In this document: piece by piece, positions 57,401-64,000 of the stretch
Numbering within the stretch: the first letter of the stretch is position 1
Layout of the letters: each line of letters begins with the position of its first letter
Assembly: GCA_020543525.1 (NCBI GenBank)
Contig: JAHYIO010000004.1
Location: 2,455,096-2,519,095, forward strand
Source: Coriolopsis trogii
Lineage: Eukaryota > Basidiomycota > Agaricomycetes > Polyporales > Polyporaceae
Direction: 5' to 3'
Length of the DNA: 64,000 bases
Translations under genes and position numbers: made by a program
The notes under the pieces: model-generated
The model's database searches: none
Told to the model about the DNA's origin: nothing
The model's input: only the letters and a program-made list of their open reading frames with translations

Positions 57401-60109
57401 GCGACTTCAGTCCGAGATTCACGAGCTGTCTCGATAGCTGCACCGTGCTGCGTAGAGCAGAGCGGCGTCCTGGACGCCGCACGTTGCACGCACGCGCCTG
57501 CTGCGACCTCAGTGCGGCCTTACATGTCCGCCACGTCCCGGGTGTCCTGGACGCTGGGTGTCCTTGCGCGAGAGCTCGAACTGACTCCTCTTAACGCAGG
57601 CGTTCTATCTCGGGCTTCGGATGGGTCTGACCCATTGTGACCTGGCCCTTGGGAAGATATGGGGTCCAACGGAACGCTACTCCGACAACCCCTCCACGAA
57701 AATCAATGCGATTCTGGCGATCCTGCTCCACCACCTCCCGGAAGCTGGCCGGCCTCCTCTGCACGTCTCACCCGATGGCGACAATGTTCTTGTTTCCAAT
57801 CCGCAGTATCTCCCAGGGCCTAATGGGGAACCCCCTGAGGTGCTGCTGTTGCAGAATACGATCGAGTGCCTCGACAACACTGTGATCTTTTCGCAGTTCC
57901 CGACGAACTTCTGGCTCATATCACGCGTATGTTCAATACTTGTCTATTAGGCTAATCACTGATGATTACTTGCAGGCCTTGCGGGAGCTGGGCATCAAGC
58001 ATCTCTTGCTCCATGGGGACATGTCGCTGAGGGAGCGTGCCAAAGCCCTCCAGACATTCAAGAAGGATCCTGAGATCCAGGTTCTGCTTCTGTCGGGGGT
58101 GGGAATGGTCGGGCTCAACATTGCCTTCGCGAACATCCTCATTATCGTCGTGCGTACCTCGCATTACCATTCTTGCTTGCAGATTCTGATTTTATCATAG
58201 GATACGCTCTGGTCCGCTCAAGAGGACGCGCAACTTATCGGACGCGTGTGGCGTTATCCCCAGCCGAAGCCTGTCCATGTATACCGCCTAATTGCCAAAG
58301 ACACTCCCGACGTCTTTTTAAACACCATCTCCTTCGACAAGGCAAAGATTCATCAAGCATTCATGAACTGTTCGGTCCCAATGCGTGCGTCATAATTGTT
58401 TCATAAATCGGGCGATTACTAATATTGACCTCAGAGCGCGCTTTCGATCAATCCAATGGTGAACTCATTGAGGACAGCGACGAGGAAGAGGAGACCGACA
58501 AGGGCAAACAAAAGGCCAGCAGTAGCAAGTCTCGCAACTCAGGCGAGAAGTCCAAAGGCAGCGCCGCAAAGGGCAACAATAAGGAGACATCCAGTACCAA
58601 GGCGAAGGCGAAGGGGAAGGCGAAGGGGAAGGGGAAGGGGAAGGCTAAGCCAAAGAGCCCACCATTGGTAGAGTCAGAGGACGAGGAGCCGCGTACTGAA
58701 GGTGAGTAAGGGCGAACTGTTTTGACGGCGTAGCTGACCCTGTCCAGTTGAGGATGAGGAAACTGTCAAGGATGTCGGGAGGCCTGCGCCGGATGAGAAG
58801 ACTCGCGCCGAGGGAGAGTCTTCTTCCAAGTCCAAGGACAAGCCCGAGCGTAAGGCGAAGCGTCCGATTGTACTCGATTCCGAACCGGAGGGTATGTACT
58901 CTCATCTAGTGTTCAAGCGATGGACTCATGAGCTTCTGTGCTTCAGACAATGACGAAGAGAGCAGCAAGGAGGAAGCGTTGGTGCCGACGAGCAAGACTC
59001 CGCCGCCGCCTCATGCGGGCTCTGCATCAGAGCCCATGCAAGTGGACCCGGTTGACGCGAATGGGGGGACGGTCGAGGATCAAACGTCTGTGCCGGCGTC
59101 CAGGACGCCGCCGCCGCCTTCTCCGCGTTCTGAGCCCATGCAAGTCGACCCGAGGAATGAGAACACGCACCACGGCGCGGCGTCCGAGACGCCTACTCCT
59201 CCCGCCTCGCAAGCTGCCCCTGCGCAGACCTCAATTCCCGTTCCCGAACCCCGTGAGGACACGCGCGAGACAACCACGCAGACCGACGTGGCAAAGCGGG
59301 TCAGTAACGCCCTCTCACAGGAGGGACAGCAGACGGAGGTTACTCCCCGCTCCGGCATTGAGCGGACGTTTCCTCCAGTGCACTTTGCCGACCCGGATTA
59401 CAACGACGAAGAGGCGATGGAAGTTGACAACCCCCAGCATTCTCCGGGTGCCACGCTGCAGCGTCAGCCTCCACGCCGTCGTAGGGTAGCCAGGTTGCCG
59501 CGCGGCGACGAGATCGACCTCTCTCGGGACGACGAGAACCTGCTTGACGAGATCTACCACCAGCTCGACAACAGCGACGTCGGCGACCATGTTCTGGACG
59601 GCAGCGGCGGCCATGGCGATGACACTAGCAGCCTCAGCTCGACCCCCTCCTCGGAGAGTGAGAGTGACAGCGCTCCGCACACCAAGAGGACAACGACGGT
59701 GTCAGACGCTCCCGTTCCCACGAAGCGCAAGGCGAGCACCTTGGACGGGCCCCAGGAAGCCGGGCAGCTGCTCAAGTTTGCTGCAGAGAAGAAGCGCGCC
59801 AGAGCTGCTGCCCGGGCACTCGAGGATTTGCAGGGAGATAGTGATGGCAAGGCGTCGGGCAGTGGGCAGGTTGGGCTTGAGCCAGACTTGCCGAACGCTT
59901 CGTCTTCGAAGGGGGGTCCTCGCTCGAAGGTTGGGAAGAAACAACCCAAGGCTCAGACGGCGCAGCGTCGTCCGGTTCAGAACCAAGCCGCGGAGATGGG
60001 CTTGGAGGTAACCCCTGTTCGTGCACCTACCGGTGGATTGGACCACCTCCCGCCCTCCCTTCGTGGTGCATCTGCTCGTGGCACGCGCTCCCACGTCAAA
60101 CGTACCTAG
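54481..60109 (+). CDS. SNF2-family ATPase, subtelomeric
   Basis: Thirteen exons (54481-54879, 54936-55158, 55214-55399, 55454-55972, 56030-56271, 56324-56590, 56640-57068, 57600-57926, 57976-58149, 58201-58384, 58435-58701, 58748-58891, 58947-60109) give ~1507 residues. Helicase motifs are in order: I GDEVGVGKTGQ (~407), Ia VPANLLEQW, II LILDEAH (~574), III SATPVMSTPQDL (~604), V SGVGMVGLNIA, VI QLIGRVWRYPQPKPV (~932). This is the SNF2/Rad5-like order, predicting DNA translocation. The N-terminal ~270 residues are not recognised. The C-terminal ~500 are low-complexity with a Lys-Gly/Ala run (58599-58650), acidic Ser stretches and Pro-rich repeats. Catalytic motifs look intact. The seventh intron (57069-57599, 531 bp) holds a minisatellite. 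The third donor may be 3 bp earlier. Related multicopy genes near chromosome ends suggest a telomere-linked helicase; that role is inference. Confidence 0.88.
57114..57520 (+). repeat. Four-copy 102-bp minisatellite inside an SNF2 intron
   Basis: Landmark CTGCACCGTGCTGCG starts at 57132, 57234, 57336 and 57438, exactly 102 bp apart. Each unit carries GAGCGGCGTC.TGGACGCCGC. The unit is 34 codons and the exon-7 frame stays open through three copies until a TAG in the fourth. Confidence 0.9.
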
Positions 60110-60430
60110 TTGTATAATTCTCGCATGTATCGCACGCATATCCAATGAATCTGAATGTCCGCTTCACACAACAGTAAGGCGTGTTTTCATGGAGTCCTCG
60201 ACGCCGTCCGGCCCTGCCGGCATGTTGATATAAGTACACTCACTGGGCAATTAGTGTTTGGAGAGTGGGCACTATCCCCGGAGAGGTGAGGGCGTATGTG
60301 TCATATAAGGTAAGGTGTTCATTGTGCGCATTAGCATGAAGTGCAGTGGAAGGAATCCAGCAACGGTTGTGCATAGGTCCGCACAGAAGCTCGGTCTTGT
60401 GGTTTGATATACACACACCCCGTGCAACGG
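60110..60430. other. 3' flank of the SNF2 gene
   Basis: 320 bases with one loose palindrome (GGAGTCCTCGACGCC at 60191). No gene. Confidence 0.5.
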
Positions 60431-61325
60431 GAGTCCTGGACGCCTGTGTCGTGCGCGGCGCTGCGTGACCGCAGTCTCTACATGCCCACACACCGCACGT
60501 AGCGCGACGGGAGTCCTGGACTCCCGTGTTGTGCGCTGTGGGGCGAACACTTAGTCTCATTGTTTGATCCATACACTGCACGTAGCGCGACGGGAGTTCT
60601 GGACTCCCGTGTCAAGCGCTGTTGCGCAAAAGCTTGGTCTGATTGTTTGATCCACACACTCCCGGCGCGACGGCAGTCCTGGACGCCCGTGTCGTGTGTG
60701 GGGGTGCAAAAGCTTGCTCATTGTGCGGATACACACACACAGCCCGACGGAGTCCTGGACGCCCGTGTCGTGCGCGGCGCTGCGTGACCGCAGTCTCTAC
60801 ATGCCCACAGCCCGCACGTAGCGCGACGGGAGTCCTGGACGCCCGTGTCGTGCGCCGCGCTGGGTGACCGCAGTCTCTACATGCCCACAGACCGCACGTA
60901 GCGCGAGGGGAGTCCAGGACTCCCGTGTCGTGCGCTGTTGTGCAAAAGCTTGGTCTGATTGTTTGATCCACACACTCCCGGCACGACGGCAGTCCTGGAC
61001 GCCCGTGTCATGTGTGGGGGTGCAAAAGCTTGCTCATTATGCGGATACACACACACAGCCCAACGGAGTCCAGGACGCCCGTGTCGTGCGCTGCGGTGCG
61101 AAAGCTTGGTCTCATTGCTTGATCCACACACTCCCGGCACAACGGGAGTCCAGGACTCCCAATACCCATCCTACAGTATGGTAGCTTGGTCTCCGACTTG
61201 ATATACAGGGCTCCCAGTGCCATGGGAGTCCAGGACTCCTGTAACAGATTTTGTCATGCAAACACTTGGTTGTGTTGTTGATCCACATACACACAGTGCG
61301 AGAGGAGTCCAGGACTCCCATACAT
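60425..61325. repeat. 80-bp satellite with palindromic core, 12 units
   Basis: Core GTCC(T/A)GGAC or one-base variant at 60433, 60513, 60596, 60676, 60752, 60832, 60912, 60992, 61068, 61148, 61228 and 61307, spaced 76-83 bp. Flanks extend the dyad: the second copy is a perfect palindrome with 10-bp arms ACGGGAGTCC. Unit types repeat in order (60676 with 60992, 60752 with 61068), a 316-bp higher-order period. Confidence 0.93.
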
Positions 61326-61627
61326 ATCTCACAGTGCCATGTATATTTCATGACTTTTAACATATCATTCAATTAATAGGAAATATAGTGTCTGCATATT
61401 ACTTGATTCATTTAGAGCTATAGTGATATTTGCTCAGTCAGATATTTGATTCTGTTTGGACCGATTGGTCAGATATTTGGATCTGTTTGGACCTATTTAT
61501 ATCCTAAAAATTGCTGTTCCTAGATGAGGGGTACATATATGCAGACCTCTCCATAATGATCCCCCCTCACTCTCTCCCCCCAACCATCACCATTGCTCTC
61601 TGCCCTCCATCTTAGCTCTTACCTACT
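61326..61627. promoter_or_regulatory. AT-rich promoter region of the terminal gene
   Basis: A tandem GATTCTGTTTGGAC/GATCTGTTTGGAC duplication with TCAGATATTTG (61437-61492) is followed by TATTTATATCC (61494-61504), a likely TATA region, and a CT-rich leader (61560-61620) before the start codon. Confidence 0.5.
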
Positions 61628-63940
61628 ATGGAATATCCTGATGAATATTGTCGCCCTCTCCAGCTTAGCCTTGCTGATCTCATTGATCAGGCCAAAGACT
61701 ATCTCAATGAGGGTACTCCAGCAGCTGTGGATCGCTTTATGCGACTCATGCTTGCTGGTCGTGCTACTGTCAATGGCGAGAAGCGGCGTGTCTTTGTTAA
61801 CCCTATGGATGGGGTCTCTTACCCTCCTCAGGGAAGCTATACTCTTACTGGCGACTTTGACTCTCTGTTGGGCTTCTGTTACACTCTCCCTCTCAAAGTC
61901 CCCTTGGCTATATATCCGGTCCCCTCCTTTGCTCATACTCTTACCAAGTCCATCCATGTGAAGGTCCCTATAACTATCAATGGGGTGAGTGTGTATTGTA
62001 AAGGAGCTGGACTATTTTGACAACAAAAAATAGGCAGTGCACCGTATCCCTCCTCATAAGATTCCCAATATCTGTATTGGACGCTTTGGAGTCCGTCATC
62101 AAGTTCGCATTTTCTTCCCTCAGCTCTATAGAGAGGGCATGCCTTCAAAAATAGAGCAAGCCGACATTGCTCTCATTTACAATCAGGCCATTCTGGAAGC
62201 AGTTCGTGAAATCATGCCTCATAGCCTTGCACATTGGCCACCCTCCTATGAGGTTGCCCTCACAGCATCCAAGGACGCTCGTGGCGGCATGCATTTCCAG
62301 TCTGTGGATGTACCAGAGGAACATCTTCATCGTTTTGCCGAATATGTTCTCAGGGAGCTAGCAACATTCCCTCGTTTTGCTGGGGCTATGTTTCAGATCG
62401 AGATCCGTGGTACCAAGGGCGCCTTCAGTTTCCCCTTCCATAACACCCCTGCTCGCAACTATGCTTTCAACCTCTTCATTGAATCTCTGGACAATGCCAC
62501 TATGGGATCTCGGGATAACTGGTGTGTCGACATAGGCCTGGAGATTCATCATCCTGGCCACTGCGTACAGTGGCTTGATGCAGCCCATGAGCGCTTGCTA
62601 CACCATGCTCTTCCCTCTCTCCTCAATCCAGCCATCGCCACCCTTGCCAAATCATCCATGTTCCATAAAGATGTCAGCGGACATCTGTTTGACCTTGCTG
62701 GGTTCCGTGTGGAACCTGGAGTTAAGGGCACTCCAGACAAGGTGGCATATGTCAATGTCTATACCACAGACAAGGCTATCACCTACCAACTTCATCGAGG
62801 CATTTACCGCCAGCGCCGTGCGGACGAGCTCTTCCCTGGTCCCCTCCCCAAACTCTGCAACGACCTCCTCTCCATATCTGAAACCTTTGCTGTATGTGCT
62901 GGTTCAGAAGGAACAACTCAAGATGGCACTGCTCGTTATGAGATCCGGGTGAAGTTGTCTAAAGTGCACCGGACACTTAGGACCTTCCCTGTTGAGCTTA
63001 TTCAGCAGTCAGTAGTTTCAATTCCCAACGACATTTGGTGGTACGTGTTTATTAGTTACTTATAAGTATGATACTAATTTATCATAGGACATTCAAATAT
63101 TATCGCATCGCTGCCATCTCCTATGTTTTCAATGAGTTTCTCAATGATCCACCCAACTCTAGAGCCACCCTCCCCTCCCTCACACTTGGTGCTGCATGCA
63201 TCTTCATGCTTAATGCTGTGATGTCACGCCCTAGTGACTGGCGAGCTGAGGTTGCCTTGCAGAACACGGTTTGCATCCACATGCCTGAGGGCGTGAACCT
63301 TCACGATGAAGACTTGGATGACATGGAGTTCGATGAGGATGAGATTGTCCCTGCTCCCACTGAGCAAGGGTTATTTTATCTCTCCGATCTGATCAGAGAT
63401 GGACGTCACCACTGGCTGCGCATTCCTCGGTCCCGTGTCCTAGAGATCCCTCAACTCTGCATCCTCTACAAGGCATCCTCCATAAGCGACATCGAGACCC
63501 GTCTTGGAGCCACAGGTATCACCTACACTCGCCGCTCTGCCAATCCAGCACGGATATCCAACCGCCGTGCTCACACACTCAGCATCAAATATGCCAATCC
63601 TGATGCAATCACTCCTTCTGTCTTTGGGTTGGACGATCTTGGTATCCGGCTACACAATCGTCTTCGGCTCACAGGTCCTGATCAAGTCAACTATAATTCG
63701 GATGATTCGGATGAGGAGCCTCAGGATGTTCAGGGTCTCTTGCCAGATGCTGTTGTGGACCGGATCTGGGCCCAATTCCCTTACGACCTGATACAGGTCT
63801 CTCCCAACCTCAAGGACCGATACAAGCCTGCCTATTGCACTCTCTCCCCTGCGGATCAGTCCCGTGTTACCCTTGATCTCTTTACCCGGCCAGCCTTTCC
63901 ATTTCGCAATGTGTGGTGGCGAATCCGTGACGAGGACTTC
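61628..63940 (+). CDS. Terminal gene of unknown family, cut by the telomere
   Basis: Exons 61628-61984, 62034-63040 and 63088 onward give ~740 residues before the telomere repeats. Landmarks: MEYPDEYCRPLQLSLADLI at the start, DRFMRLMLAGRATVNGEKRR, IPPHKIPNICIGRFGVRHQVR, a His-rich stretch LEIHHPGHCVQWLDAAHE, and an acidic segment near 63310-63360. No known catalytic motif was recognised. Splice sites are good and the frame is clean, with codon use less GC-rich than in the arm genes. The frame passes without a stop from ...WWRIRDEDF into TTAGGG repeats (Leu-Gly), so the real C-terminus has been lost or lies beyond an assembly break. Confidence 0.75.
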
Positions 63941-64000
63941 TTAGGGTTAGGGTTAGGGTTAGGGTTAGGGTTAGGGTTAGGGTTAGGGTTAGGGTTAGGG
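63941..64000 (+). repeat. Telomere repeats (TTAGGG)10
   Basis: Ten perfect TTAGGG units to the last base, G-rich strand running 5' to 3' toward the end, as at a right chromosome end. Confidence 0.98.

Noticed and set aside
60425..61325. CRISPR-like array (short palindromic repeats at regular spacing)
   Set aside because: The segments between palindromes are themselves repeated units, not unique spacers, and the genome is eukaryotic. It is a satellite.

Overview
The window is the end of a chromosome from a filamentous basidiomycete, most likely an agaricomycete of the polypore type. The evidence is (i) ten perfect TTAGGG repeats at the right edge, (ii) GC-rich genes cut by many 45-70 bp GT-AG introns, (iii) agaricomycete-type families (WD40 proteins with a conserved N-terminal module, F-box/LRR-like proteins, an HNH protein), and (iv) a fungal phospholipase B. 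The species cannot be named from the sequence. Exon boundaries were placed by hand from splice signals, reading frame and family conservation.

Left part (1-11 kb) is ordinary chromosome arm: a SET3-like PHD-finger gene running off the left edge (-), mitochondrial ribosomal protein uS17m (+), prefoldin subunit 6 (-) divergent from the SNARE VTI1 (+), a secreted phospholipase B (+), and a WD40 gene lacking its F-box part (+). From 11.6 to 22 kb the DNA is gene-poor: a relic of a WD40-associated N-terminal module, a decayed second phospholipase B, and a full-length but dead Copia-type LTR retrotransposon on the minus strand (14304-20807, two 558-bp LTRs).

Middle part (22.8-45.4 kb) is gene-rich: two tandem paralogous WD40 genes with a shared N-terminal module, a dynamin-like GTPase (+) convergent with an F-box-WD40 gene (-), a secreted Asn/Ser/Thr/Asp-rich protein (-), a non-autonomous DNA transposon with inverted repeats sitting in the promoter of the manganese superoxide dismutase gene SOD2 (+), an uncharacterised large protein (+) and an HNH-nuclease-type gene (-).

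Right part (45.4-64 kb) is subtelomere: repeat-rich DNA with a foldback, tandem repeats and gene fragments; a large unknown gene disabled by two stop codons (-); a divergent SNF2-family ATPase gene (+) across a 2.2-kb spacer; an 80-bp satellite with a palindromic core (60.4-61.3 kb); and a last gene whose reading frame runs straight into the telomere repeats. Two short palindrome families recur here. One is an 18-bp hairpin found as pairs upstream of the divergent genes, with one compensatory stem change. The other is a GGCGTCC/GGACGCC palindrome found in the satellite, in an intron minisatellite, between genes and in coding sequence. This repeat system and the two-gene unit are the least explained parts of the window.
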